Positions 7,983 through 18,088 of a stretch of 64,000 nucleotides of DNA are shown here, in pieces. The stretch is from NCBI RefSeq assembly GCF_000374125.1, contig NZ_KB893631.1, positions 53,003 to 117,002 of the forward strand, given 5' to 3'. Origin of the DNA: Niabella aurantiaca DSM 17617 (lineage in GTDB: Bacteria; Bacteroidota; Bacteroidia; Chitinophagales; Chitinophagaceae). Every line of letters starts with the position of its first letter. The first letter of the stretch is position 1. Position numbers and translations under genes: made by a program. The notes below the pieces were generated by a model that was not told the origin of the DNA, did no database searches, and was given only the letters and a program-made list of their open reading frames with translations.

Positions 7983-10900
7983 ATGTTCAGGGAAACAAGT
8001 TTTAAAAACTGTATGCGGGCATTTTGCCTTTTATGTACATTTTTATGTAGCGCACTGTGCTGTTTGTCCCAGGATAAAAGCGCATCCATCACCGGTATTA
8101 TTATTGACAGCGCCGGCAACGCCGTACCCAATGCCACGATCACATTAAAAGACAGGAACGGTACTTCTTCGAAGCAGGGTATTGCCAATGGACAGGGCCG
8201 CTTTTCGTTTTCTGGGCTCAACCCGGGAATATACAGTATCGAGGTATCCTCCGTCGGCTACCAGACGCTGACCATAAAGACGGTCCGGTACGATGGCAGG
8301 CAGACCCTGCAGTTGTCTTATACATTAGAGCCGGTTGCAGATCAGCTGAGCGACGTGGTTGTGGTGGGGTACGGAACACAAAAGAAGATCAACCTCACAG
8401 GGGCCGTTGACCAGCTTGGAGGAGAAGCGCTGGAAGGAAGGGTACAGCCTTCCATTTCGCAGATGTTGCAGGGAGCGATCCCCAACCTGAATGTGAATCC
8501 CCTGGATGGCAAGCCTACCAGGGGCGTTTCCTATAATATCCGCGGTACCACTTCCATCGGCCAGGGAGGTAGCGCCCTGATCCTGATCGATGGTGTCGAA
8601 GGCGATCCCTCAACCCTGAATCCGAATGATGTGGAATCCGTTACGGTGCTGAAAGATGCAGCATCGGCAGCCGTATATGGTTCAAAAGGAACATTCGGAG
8701 TGGTGCTCATTACAACCAAAAGTGCGCGGAAAGGGAAGTCGGTGATCAGCTATTCTGGAAGCGCTTCCGTTCAGAAACAAACCTCCAGACCCGATTTTGT
8801 TACCGACGGGTACGAATATGCAGCGCATTTTTTTGAAGCCTATAATGCCTGGAACAACTACTCCTCCGTGCCCAGCAAGCTGAACAAGACCCAGATATTT
8901 ACCCTGGATTGGCTTGAAGAGTTTAAGAAAAGAAAAGAACAGGGTATTAACGAACCCATAACCGTGGATAAGGACGGGAACTATGTTTATTACGGTAATG
9001 AAGACTATTACGACTTCCTGATGAAAAATACAACGTTTACGCAGCAGCACAACCTGTCGGTAAGCGGGAAGTCCGATAAAATGGAATACTACCTCTCTGG
9101 CCGCTATTTTAAGAGCGATGGCATTTACCGTTTTAACCCGGACATCTATAAAAATTACAGCCTCCGGGCAAAAGAGGGACTGCAGGTAACTGACTGGCTG
9201 AAGGTCACCAATAGCCTGGATTACTATTATTATACCTACCGCGATCCGATCACTGCCGGGGAAGGAGGCGTTATCTGGAGAAATATTGCGGATGAAGGAC
9301 ATCCCAGTTCGCCCATCTATAACCCCGACGGTACCTTCAGCTATTCGGCAGCCTATACCGTGGGCGATTTTGTGTATGGTAAAAATGTGCGGAACAATGC
9401 CGGCTCCAACCTGCGCAACACCACCGCTTTTGAAACGAAGTTCTTTAATAACAGCTTTCATGTTAAAGGTGATTTTACCTTTCGTACCCAGCAATATGAG
9501 CTTACCCGGGTACGCGTGCCCGTGCCTTACAGCGTAAAAGAAGGAGAAATAAAGTTTTTGGAATCTTCCTCAAATGATAACATTTATAATGCCAACCAAA
9601 AGTGGAATTATTTAACAGCAAATCTTTATGCGGATTATGAAAAACGGTTTGCCCGTCATTATTTGAAAGGGCTTTTGGGCTATAATTATGAGCAGCGTAA
9701 CTATGATTCAAAATACATTACCAAAACCGGGCTGCTTTCTGAAGATACAAAGAATATCAACCTGGCGCTGGGAAATTCAACAACCGCTACCGGAGGTTAT
9801 AACCGGTACCGGATCTCCGGCCTGTTCTTCCGGCTGAACTATATCTATGACGAACGCTACCTGCTGGAAATAAACGGCCGCTACGATGGCTCATCAAAAT
9901 TCCCGCTGAATGAGCAATGGGGCTTTTTCCCCTCGGTTTCAGCAGGCTGGAGGATCTCCAGGGAAAAGTTCTGGCACATCGATCCGTCTGTCATTTCCGA
10001 CCTGAAATTAAGAGGCTCATACGGAGCGCTGGGCAACGGAAATATCGATCCGTATGCCTACCTGGAACAATTTTCCTTTTCGACCTCCGGCAGGGTGCTG
10101 GATGGGAATAAAAACCCGGTGACCAGTGCGCCCGGTGTGATCCCCGACAATCTTACCTGGGAAACCGCGCGTACCTCCAACTATGGCCTGGACGCGGCAT
10201 TCCTGCAGGATAAACTGACCCTGACCGCGGATTATTACATCCGCAAAACCCTCAACATGTACACAGTAGGGCAAACGTTGCCGGATGTTTTTGGTACCGG
10301 CTCTCCCAAGGGGAACTACGCAGACCTGACCACGAAGGGGTTTGAAGTTTCGTTGGCCTATCGCAACTTCTTTGAAATGGCAGGGAAGCCCTTTACCTAC
10401 AGCCTTAAGGCAACGCTTGCGGATAACAGCGCCACCATCGACCGGTTCTACAATGCTACCGGAGGTTTGAGCGATTACTATGTTGGCAAGAAAGTGGGCG
10501 AGATCTGGGGCTATGTAACCCAGGGCCTGTTTCAGTCGCAGGAGGAAATTGACAATGCTCCAAAACAACCGCTCATAAAATCTTCCAACTCCGGTAAGAT
10601 CTATCCGGGCGACCTTCGCTTTGAAGACCTGGATCAAAATGGTGTGATCGACTATGGCGATAATACTATCTTCGAACATGGCGATCTGAAAGTGATCGGG
10701 AATGAGACGCCCCGTTATCTTTATAGCTTTAATGTGAACCTCGACTGGAACCAGATCTATTTTTCTGCATTTGTGCAGGGGGTAGGAAAGCAGGATTGGT
10801 ATCCGAGCAATGAATCGATCTTCTGGGGCCAATATAACCGTCCTTACAACAACCTGCCCGTCTGGCATCTGAACAATTACTGGACCGAAGAAAATCCCGG

Positions 10901-11234
10901 TGGCTATTTCCCCCGCTATGCGGGCTATAACGCTTCTTTGAAGCAAACCATACAGACCCGTTATCTTCAGAACGTAGCCTATACAAGGCTCAAGAATATA
11001 CAGCTTGGATACAGCCTCCCCGCAAACAGGATCAGCAAATGGGGCATGCAGGCGATACGTATCGGCTTATCCGGTGAAAATCTTTTCACCTGGTCGCCGC
11101 TATACAAGAGGACCAGGGATATCGACGTGACCAATATCGGCAATTCTGACCCGGATGTCAGCAGCGGGTACGGCGACGGATTCAATTACCCGACCATGAA
11201 AAGTTATAGTTTGAATCTTTTGATCACTTTTTAA
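7983..11234 (+). CDS. SusC/RagA-family TonB-linked outer membrane transporter
   Basis: This 1083-residue protein has a signal peptide to about residue 30. A carboxypeptidase-D regulatory-like domain follows (about 33-110). The plug begins with SDVVVVGYGTQKKINLTGAV, the SusC hallmark, and is followed by a beta-barrel ending in NLLITF with a terminal Phe. SusC proteins import oligosaccharides across the outer membrane with energy from TonB-ExbBD. It overlaps nothing and is followed after 9 bp by susD, so the two are co-transcribed. The barrel sequence does not reveal the ligand. Nearby glycosidase genes (alpha-galactosidase-like, GH88, lyase) hint at a polysaccharide utilisation locus, but only the first is adjacent. 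Confidence 0.95.
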   Translation: MFRETSFKNCMRAFCLLCTFLCSALCCLSQDKSASITGIIIDSAGNAVPNATITLKDRNGTSSKQGIANGQGRFSFSGLNPGIYSIEVSSVGYQTLTIKTVRYDGRQTLQLSYTLEPVADQLSDVVVVGYGTQKKINLTGAVDQLGGEALEGRVQPSISQMLQGAIPNLNVNPLDGKPTRGVSYNIRGTTSIGQGGSALILIDGVEGDPSTLNPNDVESVTVLKDAASAAVYGSKGTFGVVLITTKSARKGKSVISYSGSASVQKQTSRPDFVTDGYEYAAHFFEAYNAWNNYSSVPSKLNKTQIFTLDWLEEFKKRKEQGINEPITVDKDGNYVYYGNEDYYDFLMKNTTFTQQHNLSVSGKSDKMEYYLSGRYFKSDGIYRFNPDIYKNYSLRAKEGLQVTDWLKVTNSLDYYYYTYRDPITAGEGGVIWRNIADEGHPSSPIYNPDGTFSYSAAYTVGDFVYGKNVRNNAGSNLRNTTAFETKFFNNSFHVKGDFTFRTQQYELTRVRVPVPYSVKEGEIKFLESSSNDNIYNANQKWNYLTANLYADYEKRFARHYLKGLLGYNYEQRNYDSKYITKTGLLSEDTKNINLALGNSTTATGGYNRYRISGLFFRLNYIYDERYLLEINGRYDGSSKFPLNEQWGFFPSVSAGWRISREKFWHIDPSVISDLKLRGSYGALGNGNIDPYAYLEQFSFSTSGRVLDGNKNPVTSAPGVIPDNLTWETARTSNYGLDAAFLQDKLTLTADYYIRKTLNMYTVGQTLPDVFGTGSPKGNYADLTTKGFEVSLAYRNFFEMAGKPFTYSLKATLADNSATIDRFYNATGGLSDYYVGKKVGEIWGYVTQGLFQSQEEIDNAPKQPLIKSSNSGKIYPGDLRFEDLDQNGVIDYGDNTIFEHGDLKVIGNETPRYLYSFNVNLDWNQIYFSAFVQGVGKQDWYPSNESIFWGQYNRPYNNLPVWHLNNYWTEENPGGYFPRYAGYNASLKQTIQTRYLQNVAYTRLKNIQLGYSLPANRISKWGMQAIRIGLSGENLFTWSPLYKRTRDIDVTNIGNSDPDVSSGYGDGFNYPTMKSYSLNLLITF

Positions 11235-11243
11235 GCAAAAAAA

Positions 11244-13010
11244 ATGAAAAAGTTATTTTATAGTTTCCTGATAGCGACCCTTGGAATGACTTCCTGTGAA
11301 TTGCACGAGCTGCCTGAAGCTACGGCCACAGCTAAAGAAGTTTTTGGAAGTGAAATGGGCCTGAAAACGTACAGTTATTCCTTCTATAATATGTTGCCAT
11401 CGGGAACCAACGCCTATGAACTGGATGCAATGGCAGATTATGGTGCTGTGAACTCCCTGAACGGCTTCTTACAGGCGGGGGCTTACTCCGCGGAAACCAG
11501 CAGTGGCTGGGACTGGGGCAACCTGCGCAATGTGAATTATTTTATAGAAAATTGCGCAACCGCCAATGTACCCGAGGCAGTTAAAAATAATTATCTGGGC
11601 ATTGCCCATTTTTTCCGGGCCTATTTTTACCTGGACAAACTGATCCGGTTCGGAGATGTTCCCTGGATCGACCAGCCGCTCCAGATCAACGATGACGACC
11701 TGCTGTATGGGAAACGCGATTCCCGGACGGTGATCATCGACCACATTATTGAAGACCTGGATTTTGCGTATCAGAATATCAGTGTAAAAACTTCCGACGG
11801 ATCTACCATTACCAAATGGACAGCGTTGGGGCTCAAGACAAGGGCCGCGTTATATGAAGCTTCATTCCGGAAATACCATACGGAATTGAATCTTGTGAGC
11901 ACTGCGGACAAATACTATCAGCTGGTAGTGGATGCAGCGGATGAGCTGATGAAGAACGGCCCCTATTCCATCTATAAAGGCCAGGGGCCACAGGATTCCC
12001 AACGCCAGCTGTTCATTGCAGAAAAACCGGTTACCTCGGAGGTGATGCTGGCCGTGGTGCTGAGTAAGGACCTGGCAATACTGGGAGATGCGAACTGGTG
12101 GTGGACCTCCGCTACTTACGGGCCGCGGTACAGCCTGGTACGCCCGTTCATCAATACGATACTGAATGTTGATGGCACCCCTTATACCAGCCGCCCGGGT
12201 TACAATACAGAAACGTTTTACGAGGAATGTCAAAGCAGGGATTACCGCCTGGCCCAGCTGATCCGTACGCCGGGATACAGCCGGAACGGAGCTGCCGCAC
12301 CGCCTAATTTTGCCAGCTATACCTATACCGGTTACCAGCCGATCAAATACACACTTGATGACAGCTATTATGATAACGGAGGATACAATATCAATAACCT
12401 GCCGCTGATGCGTTTTGCCGAGATCCTGTTGAATTTTGCGGAAGCAAAAGCAGAATTGGGCAGCCTGACGGATGCTGATTGGGATCAGTCCATCGGCGAG
12501 CTGAGAAGGCGGGCGGGCATTACGGGGGGTACCACGCAGAAGCCGGTTGCGGTGGATAATTATTTAAGGCAGACCTTTTTCCCGGATATCAGCGACCCGG
12601 TGATCCTGGAGATCCGCCGCGAACGGCAGGTAGAATTAGCGCTGGAAGGATTCCGGTTTAACGATCTGAAGCGCTGGAAAAGAGGCGACCTGATGGCCGG
12701 CCTGCAATGGAGCGGCATTTATGTGCCGGCATTGAATACCCTCATTGACCTCGATCACAACGGCACACCGGATGTCGTATTCTATGATGGCGCGCAGAGC
12801 GGCCCTACCATTGAAGTTCCGAAGGGCTGTGCAAAAGTGCCCATTGGCGGCAAGAGTACCAATTATCAGACGCTGACTGCCGATAAGCACCTGGAATGGT
12901 TTAAGACTCAAACACGCACCTGGTATGCAGATGGCCGCCAGTATTACTACCCGGTGCCGGCCTCGGCAATCGTAAAAAATACGAACCTGACGCAGAACCC
13001 GGGCTGGTAA
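11244..13010 (+). CDS. SusD/RagB-family glycan-binding lipoprotein
   Basis: This 588-residue protein has a lipoprotein signal with the lipobox cysteine at about residue 19 (GMTSCELHELP). The SusD TPR-like fold is visible from the N-terminal helices and the conserved segment NNLPLMRFAEILLNFAEAKAELG (about residues 385-405). The segment EIRRERQVELALEGFRFNDLKRWKR (about 455-480) is nearly diagnostic of the family. SusD sits on the cell surface and hands oligosaccharides to its SusC partner, encoded 9 bp upstream. The last residues end PGW, as is common in this family. Confidence 0.95.
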   Translation: MKKLFYSFLIATLGMTSCELHELPEATATAKEVFGSEMGLKTYSYSFYNMLPSGTNAYELDAMADYGAVNSLNGFLQAGAYSAETSSGWDWGNLRNVNYFIENCATANVPEAVKNNYLGIAHFFRAYFYLDKLIRFGDVPWIDQPLQINDDDLLYGKRDSRTVIIDHIIEDLDFAYQNISVKTSDGSTITKWTALGLKTRAALYEASFRKYHTELNLVSTADKYYQLVVDAADELMKNGPYSIYKGQGPQDSQRQLFIAEKPVTSEVMLAVVLSKDLAILGDANWWWTSATYGPRYSLVRPFINTILNVDGTPYTSRPGYNTETFYEECQSRDYRLAQLIRTPGYSRNGAAAPPNFASYTYTGYQPIKYTLDDSYYDNGGYNINNLPLMRFAEILLNFAEAKAELGSLTDADWDQSIGELRRRAGITGGTTQKPVAVDNYLRQTFFPDISDPVILEIRRERQVELALEGFRFNDLKRWKRGDLMAGLQWSGIYVPALNTLIDLDHNGTPDVVFYDGAQSGPTIEVPKGCAKVPIGGKSTNYQTLTADKHLEWFKTQTRTWYADGRQYYYPVPASAIVKNTNLTQNPGW

Positions 13011-13202
13011 TATCCGGGGAGGTGCAGCATCTGTGTATTATAAATATAAAATGAAGAAGCGAATGGCCGTTGGGGACGCAGGCTTTGCGCAATCGGGAAA
13101 ATAGCAACAGAAGCGCTGAAGATCACTGACGAAAGCAAGACGGGCATCATATTCCCGCAAAAGGATGCTACTGATCTGTGGAGGCAAACGGCAGGAAAGC
13201 CC

Positions 13203-15380
13203 TTACTCGATCACCCACCAGGAGTAGGAGTTGGGGGGCAATATAACCGGCAGTGTTACGGTATAATCCCGGTTCAGCGTATAGCTTTTTGCAGGTCCCT
13301 CTTTTTCGCGGATACGCGCGGTCCGGGTAAGGCCTGCATAATAAAGCGGAACGGAGATCTGCCGTTTCATGGGTTGACCGGTAGGATTAAAGAGCATCAG
13401 CAGGCCCTTTTCCTTTAATAAGGCGTTTACATGCAACCATCCGTCCCAGTCGCGTCCGTCTGCGCGGCGCAAATGGATCAGGTCAGCGTTCAGGATCTTT
13501 CGGTACTTTTTATACCAGGTAACCACTGCGGCAACCGTTTGCCGGGTCTGCTCGGTATCATACAGCCGCGGACCCCGGTAACAGGCCTGAACACCTGCGC
13601 CATAATATTGCATCATCAGTTGCTCGTAATCGTTTAGATGCTGCGAAAGCGGTTCCAGCACGGCTTCCGGTCCGCCGCCCTGGTAGCGGGTCAGCGGAAC
13701 AAAGCCCCATCCCATGGAAGGGGTCTTCTCCCAGGTACCGTCAAAGATGTTCTGCCGGTTCAGGATCTTTTGCTGCTCACGGGGCAGCGAAAAATTTACC
13801 TCCCGGTAGCCCAGGCCGATTTTATTGGTGCCATCCAGGAAATACCAGTCGGGTGCATTGATATAAACGCCCCGGTTGTTCAGCCAGTGATACAATTCCT
13901 TTTGGATCTCCATTTGCCGCCATTGGCTATCGTCCAGGCCTTTATGCCCCGGGTGTGTTACAGAGGCACAGCGGTCTCCCGGATAAGGGCCGTCGTTCTC
14001 CCAGATGTCGAACCCGGTAACGGTAAAGAACTGCTTGATCTTGTTACGGTAGTCCAAACCCCACTTGCTTCCGAAGCAAGGGGCATTTCCAAAAAAAGCA
14101 CCGCCGGTCTTACCGGTCAGGGGGTTGATCACATCATCGGCCTCGCTGATCTTGCGCGAGCTGAAGAGGGAATACACCCCCATCCTTATACCCTTGCTAT
14201 GGGCATAGTCTGCCAGTGCCTTACATCGTGCCAGGTTCTGCACGCTGTTGTTCTCCATATTGATATGGCTGCCAAAGCTCAGGATCAGGGCCTCATATCC
14301 CGTTTGCACACATTGGTCAACGGCTTTTTTAACTTCGTCATCATTTTTGCTGACCAGGTGCATGAAGATGGGATTGGCCGTTGTCCAGGGCGCAATGGTG
14401 CGGTACATTTTCTGGATGGCCATACCGCGGCGTTGCCGGTCATAACTGTCCATGGCCAGTTCATAGGTCCGGATAGAAGTGAAGGTGTCGCGCGGCGGCA
14501 GATCGATGCCTGGCCCATATTCAGGATATACTTCCAGCAGGCAGGGGGTATTGTAATTATAATTTACCTGTGATGTGTAAGTGCTGTCTGTTTTCCAATG
14601 TGTGGTCTGATCGCTCAGGTCGTAGCGCATGGCATTGTTGAAGGCATAGTTTGATTCGATATACAATCCGCCGGGCTTTTTCATCTGCGCCGGACTGCCT
14701 ACCACTGCACTCTCTTCTTCTACCATGCCCAGGATCTCGTTCACCACCCTCCCTACACGAATGGTTTGCTCCGACCGGTTGAAGATACGCAACCATTTTG
14801 CGATCAGCGGCAATCCGTCGTATAACGCATAATTCACTTCTACCTCAATGCCTTTTAATGCCGGCAGGGGCGACCGGAACAAAAAGCGTACGAGTTTTCC
14901 TGTGGCTGCCTGGTGGTTCGTTGCCCAGAATTTGGATCGCGGGTTCAGATAGGGGGGAAGATCGGTGACGGTATAGGTATTAAATTCAAAATCGGAAGCT
15001 CCTTTTTTCAGCTGACCAACCCAGGAAGGAAGCAGATAGGCATTTTCTTTTTGCCCGCGCAACCCGCCCACTTCATATGCGGTACCGTCAATGGTTACCC
15101 GGGCCTCGGCTTTTACCGAGCGGAGGAGTTGCTGGTTGTTGATCTTGTTTTTATAATCGATGCAGACAAGGTTCGGTTGCAGGCGGAACAGGCGTTGCAC
15201 CAGCCCGTTATCGAGGATCAGTTCCTTTGCATCGCTGCTTTTATAAACCGCCGCTTTTGCGGTAACCGGCTTTACCAGCCAGTCGTTACCGGTGTTCCCC
15301 TGCTGCCCGGACTGCGGCTGGCTTCGGAGCTGGTATGCCCCGGTACAAAAGATCAAAAAAATAAAAAGAGGTCTGAGCAT
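13203..15380 (-). CDS. Putative alpha-galactosidase-like glycoside hydrolase (clan GH-D-like TIM barrel)
   Basis: This 725-residue protein has a signal peptide of about 20 residues. The N-terminal 300 residues are beta-rich. A TIM-barrel-like region follows, with YEALILSFGSHINMEN (about 367-382), GIRMGVYSLFSSRK, and the acidic motif FDIWENDGPYPGDRCAS (about 455-470), where an Asp could be the nucleophile as in GH27/GH36 enzymes. A small beta-sandwich ends the protein (PPNSYSWWVIE). I recognise a group usually annotated as alpha-galactosidase in Bacteroidota, but I could not confirm a family number. The gene is convergent with the SusC-SusD pair; it probably processes the sugar that pair imports. 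Confidence 0.65.
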   Translation of the reverse strand: MLRPLFIFLIFCTGAYQLRSQPQSGQQGNTGNDWLVKPVTAKAAVYKSSDAKELILDNGLVQRLFRLQPNLVCIDYKNKINNQQLLRSVKAEARVTIDGTAYEVGGLRGQKENAYLLPSWVGQLKKGASDFEFNTYTVTDLPPYLNPRSKFWATNHQAATGKLVRFLFRSPLPALKGIEVEVNYALYDGLPLIAKWLRIFNRSEQTIRVGRVVNEILGMVEEESAVVGSPAQMKKPGGLYIESNYAFNNAMRYDLSDQTTHWKTDSTYTSQVNYNYNTPCLLEVYPEYGPGIDLPPRDTFTSIRTYELAMDSYDRQRRGMAIQKMYRTIAPWTTANPIFMHLVSKNDDEVKKAVDQCVQTGYEALILSFGSHINMENNSVQNLARCKALADYAHSKGIRMGVYSLFSSRKISEADDVINPLTGKTGGAFFGNAPCFGSKWGLDYRNKIKQFFTVTGFDIWENDGPYPGDRCASVTHPGHKGLDDSQWRQMEIQKELYHWLNNRGVYINAPDWYFLDGTNKIGLGYREVNFSLPREQQKILNRQNIFDGTWEKTPSMGWGFVPLTRYQGGGPEAVLEPLSQHLNDYEQLMMQYYGAGVQACYRGPRLYDTEQTRQTVAAVVTWYKKYRKILNADLIHLRRADGRDWDGWLHVNALLKEKGLLMLFNPTGQPMKRQISVPLYYAGLTRTARIREKEGPAKSYTLNRDYTVTLPVILPPNSYSWWVIE

Positions 15381-15509
15381 GCCGGTAATCAGTTTAAAAT
15401 GAATGGTTGTTTAAAACAGCCAGATCGGTACCGGCTGAAAGTTACGTATTTGATTTCTGAAATCGGTGGATCTGTTCTATTTTTGAGAAGGTACTTCAAC
15501 ACCTGCATA

Positions 15510-16574
15510 ATGACCTTAAAAGAACTACTCCAATACAGGATCCGCAACCAGCAGCTTCACCGGCCGGTGCCCCACAGTCCGGAGGCATTGGTGTCTTATA
15601 TGGGGATCATCCAGGCACAGGACTATGCAATGGCCAAATGGGCGATCGGGCTGCGGATGCAGGACCCGGGTGAAGCGCAGATCGAAGAGGCAGTCGATGA
15701 AGGCCGGATCATCCGCCTGCATGTATTGCGCCCTACCTGGCATTTTGTAACCACGGAACAAGTGCGCTGGATGATGCAATTGTCTGCTGTATCCATCCAA
15801 AAAGCAGCCCGGTTTATCGACCGGCAAACGGGACTTACCCCGGCGCTGTATGCAAAGGCGCGGAAAGTGCTGGAAAAGGAGCTGGAGGTGGAAGACCTGA
15901 CCAAAGAGGAGATCATGGAGCGCCTGGCTCAACGCCGGATAAAGACCGATCACCTGCTGGCCACACAATTGCAGATCCGCGCGGAAACAGAAATGCTGAT
16001 CTGCAGCGGCAAACGAAAGGGCCGGCGCTTTACCTATACGCTTTTCGATAAAAGGGTAGGACCCGCGGCCACCATCAGCAGAGAAGAGGCGCTGGCAAGG
16101 CTTGCCACGCTCTATTTTAAAACAAGGGGGCCGGCCACACTAAGGGACTTTGCCTGGTGGAGCGGCCTGACCATAACCGACGCTACAAAAGGATGGGGAG
16201 CCATCGAAAAGGAGCTGATACCGGTAACGATCCGGGACACCGTTTACTGGATGTTTGAGCAGGATACGCCGGCTGCACCGGCAATACCTCATTCCTTTTT
16301 GCTGCCACCTTATGACGAGCTGGCCGTAAGCTATTCGGAAAGCCGCGGGCTGCTTTTTGACGGCGACGGCACTTCGGTCGGCAACGGGATCTTCCGGCCT
16401 GTGATGATGGAAAAGCACAAGCTGACGGGTATCTGGAAACGGACGGAGAAGAAGGATGCCATCGGGCTGGGGCTGAGCTTTCTGCCGCAGCACCCGGGCA
16501 AACCTTCCCGCGACCTGCTGCGCTCTGTAAAGCTTTATGAACAACATATGGGCAAACCGGTAAGCATCCTGTAG
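15510..16574 (+). CDS. Winged-helix protein of the HTH_42 (AlkZ/YcaQ-type DNA glycosylase) family
   Basis: This 354-residue cytoplasmic protein belongs to the HTH_42 winged-helix family. The frame is open much further upstream, but that part is antisense to the glycosidase gene. The ATG at 15510 gives a normal protein start, MTLKELLQYRIRNQQLHRP. Around residue 33 it has IIQAQDYAMAKWAIGLR, where Q-A-Q matches the catalytic Q-phi-Q motif described for AlkZ DNA glycosylases (YcaQ has Q-phi-D). The middle part has VLRPTWHFVTTEQVRWMM and the C-terminal part SFLLPPYDELAVSY. AlkZ relatives remove bulky alkylated bases or interstrand crosslinks. That this protein is a glycosylase is inference from the motif; many members are uncharacterised. 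A bidirectional terminator follows. Confidence 0.75.
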   Translation: MTLKELLQYRIRNQQLHRPVPHSPEALVSYMGIIQAQDYAMAKWAIGLRMQDPGEAQIEEAVDEGRIIRLHVLRPTWHFVTTEQVRWMMQLSAVSIQKAARFIDRQTGLTPALYAKARKVLEKELEVEDLTKEEIMERLAQRRIKTDHLLATQLQIRAETEMLICSGKRKGRRFTYTLFDKRVGPAATISREEALARLATLYFKTRGPATLRDFAWWSGLTITDATKGWGAIEKELIPVTIRDTVYWMFEQDTPAAPAIPHSFLLPPYDELAVSYSESRGLLFDGDGTSVGNGIFRPVMMEKHKLTGIWKRTEKKDAIGLGLSFLPQHPGKPSRDLLRSVKLYEQHMGKPVSIL

Positions 16575-16681
16575 CCGTTCAGAATCGCAAGGTTATTGAA
16601 TAATCCTTTATAGCATTTTTTGTAAATTTCCTGTGGGCTTTGCCATTAAATTTTGAACAGCAGGAGGTGTTAAGAAACATA

Positions 16682-16711
16682 AAAAAGTGCGCCATGGTCA
16701 GCGCACTTTTT
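16682..16711. terminator. Bidirectional intrinsic terminator
   Basis: A perfect 11-bp stem, AAAAAGTGCGC (16682-16692) with its complement at 16701-16711, closes an 8-base loop. It lies between the convergent winged-helix gene and icd, and has A and T tracts for termination on both strands. Confidence 0.88.
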
Positions 16712-16731
16712 ATGATCGTTTATAGAGCCGT

Positions 16732-17964
16732 TTAGTTCAGCTTTTTCTTCAGATTTTCATCGATCGCTTCCAGGAACTCTTCCGTGTACAGGTAATGCTC
16801 ACCGTGCGCCACGTTGGAACCATGGACACAAACGGCCAGGTCTTTGGTCATCTTACCCTGCTCTACGGTCTCAATGCAAACAGCCTCCAGGTTATCGGCA
16901 AAATCGATCAGCTCCTGGTTACTGTCCAGCTTACCCCGGAATGCCAGTCCTCTTGTCCAGGCAAAAATGCTGGCGATGGGATTGGTGCTGGTGGGTTTGC
17001 CCTGCTGGTGTGCGCGATAGTGGCGGGTTACGGTACCGTGTGCCGCTTCCGCTTCCAGTGTTTTGCCGTCGGGCGTAACCAGTACGGAGGTCATCAGGCC
17101 CAGGGAGCCAAAGCCCTGTGCCACGGTATCGCTCTGCACATCGCCGTCGTAGTTTTTACAGGCCCAAACGAAGTTGCCGTTCCATTTTAAGGCACTGGCC
17201 ACCATATCATCAATGAGGCGGTGCTCATACGTGATGCCTGCCTTATCAAACTCGGTCCTGAATTCATTTTCGTAGATCTCCTGGAAGATGTCTTTAAAGC
17301 GGCCATCATATTTTTTCAGGATGGTGTTCTTTGTAGAAAGGTACAGGGGCCATTTCTTGCTCAGGGCCATATTGAAACAGCTTCTTGCAAAGCCCTTAAT
17401 GCTTTCATCGGTATTGTACATGGTCATGGCCACGCCATCGCCCGTAAAGTTGTACACGTCAAAGGTCTGCGGCTCGCCGCCATCTTCCGGTGTAAAGGTC
17501 ATGGTCAGTTTGCCCTTTCCTTTGATCACGGTATCGGTAGCGCGGTACTGATCGCCGAAGGCATGCCGCCCAACGATAATGGGGGCCGTCCAGTTGGTGA
17601 CCAGCCGGGGGATATTGCTGATCACGATGGGTTCGCGGAATACCGTACCGTCCAGGATATTGCGGATGGTACCATTGGGGCTTTTCCACATCTGCTTCAG
17701 GTTAAATTCTTTTACCCGGGCTTCGTCCGGTGTAATGGTGGCGCATTTAATGCCCACGCCATATTGTTTGATCGCATTGGCCGCATCGATCGTAACCTGG
17801 TCATCCGTAGCATCCCGGTGCTCAACACCAAGGTCATAATATTTGATATCCACGTCTACATAGGGGAGGATCAGTTTATCTTTGATAAACTTCCAAATGA
17901 TCCGCGTCATCTCATCTCCATCGAGCTCTACAACCGGGTTGGCTACTTTAATTTTTTGGGCCAT
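16732..17964 (-). CDS. icd: NADP-dependent isocitrate dehydrogenase, homodimeric eukaryote-like type
   Basis: This 410-residue cytoplasmic TCA-cycle enzyme decarboxylates isocitrate to 2-oxoglutarate with NADP. It begins with [23 protein letters not shown] and contains [20 protein letters not shown], the isocitrate-binding loop. Later come the [29 protein letters not shown] segment with the metal-binding aspartates and [15 protein letters not shown] for the NADP adenosine. This pattern matches the roughly 410-residue IDH subfamily shared with eukaryotes rather than the E. coli type. The upstream sequence has a well-formed Bacteroidota promoter (18002-18033). It is divergent from a Crp/Fnr-type gene. 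Confidence 0.96.
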   Translation of the reverse strand: MAQKIKVANPVVELDGDEMTRIIWKFIKDKLILPYVDVDIKYYDLGVEHRDATDDQVTIDAANAIKQYGVGIKCATITPDEARVKEFNLKQMWKSPNGTIRNILDGTVFREPIVISNIPRLVTNWTAPIIVGRHAFGDQYRATDTVIKGKGKLTMTFTPEDGGEPQTFDVYNFTGDGVAMTMYNTDESIKGFARSCFNMALSKKWPLYLSTKNTILKKYDGRFKDIFQEIYENEFRTEFDKAGITYEHRLIDDMVASALKWNGNFVWACKNYDGDVQSDTVAQGFGSLGLMTSVLVTPDGKTLEAEAAHGTVTRHYRAHQQGKPTSTNPIASIFAWTRGLAFRGKLDSNQELIDFADNLEAVCIETVEQGKMTKDLAVCVHGSNVAHGEHYLYTEEFLEAIDENLKKKLN

Positions 17965-18001
17965 GATCTTATTTTGATTTAATTAAAAAAAGTGATAGTG
18001 G

Positions 18002-18033
18002 CAAATCTAATGATTTCATGTAATATTTCTCAA
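18002..18033 (-). promoter_or_regulatory. Promoter of icd
   Basis: On the minus strand TTG (18031-18033) is followed after 21 bp by TAGATTTG (18002-18009). This matches the Bacteroidota -33 and -7 pattern. It leaves a leader of roughly 30 nt before the icd ATG at 17964. Confidence 0.65.
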
Positions 18034-18077
18034 CAGAATTAATAAGACAATTTAGGAAGCTTCCTTTTTTTTTCGCT

Positions 18078-18085
18078 TACATTTG
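18078..18085 (+). promoter_or_regulatory. Candidate -7 box of the Crp/Fnr gene, nearly at the start codon
   Basis: TACATTTG matches the TAnnTTTG consensus but ends only three bases before the ATG at 18089. If used, the mRNA would be leaderless or nearly so. No clear TTTG -33 box is seen, so this may be chance. Confidence 0.3.
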
Positions 18086-18088
18086 CGT

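Noticed and set aside
7841..8221. Minus-strand open frame overlapping the susC start
   Set aside because: It is antisense to the susC signal peptide and regulatory domain and has no recognisable sequence.
14913..15509. Open frame running into the winged-helix gene from far upstream
   Set aside because: This stretch is antisense to the start of the glycosidase gene and has no motif; the HTH_42 protein begins naturally at ATG 15510.
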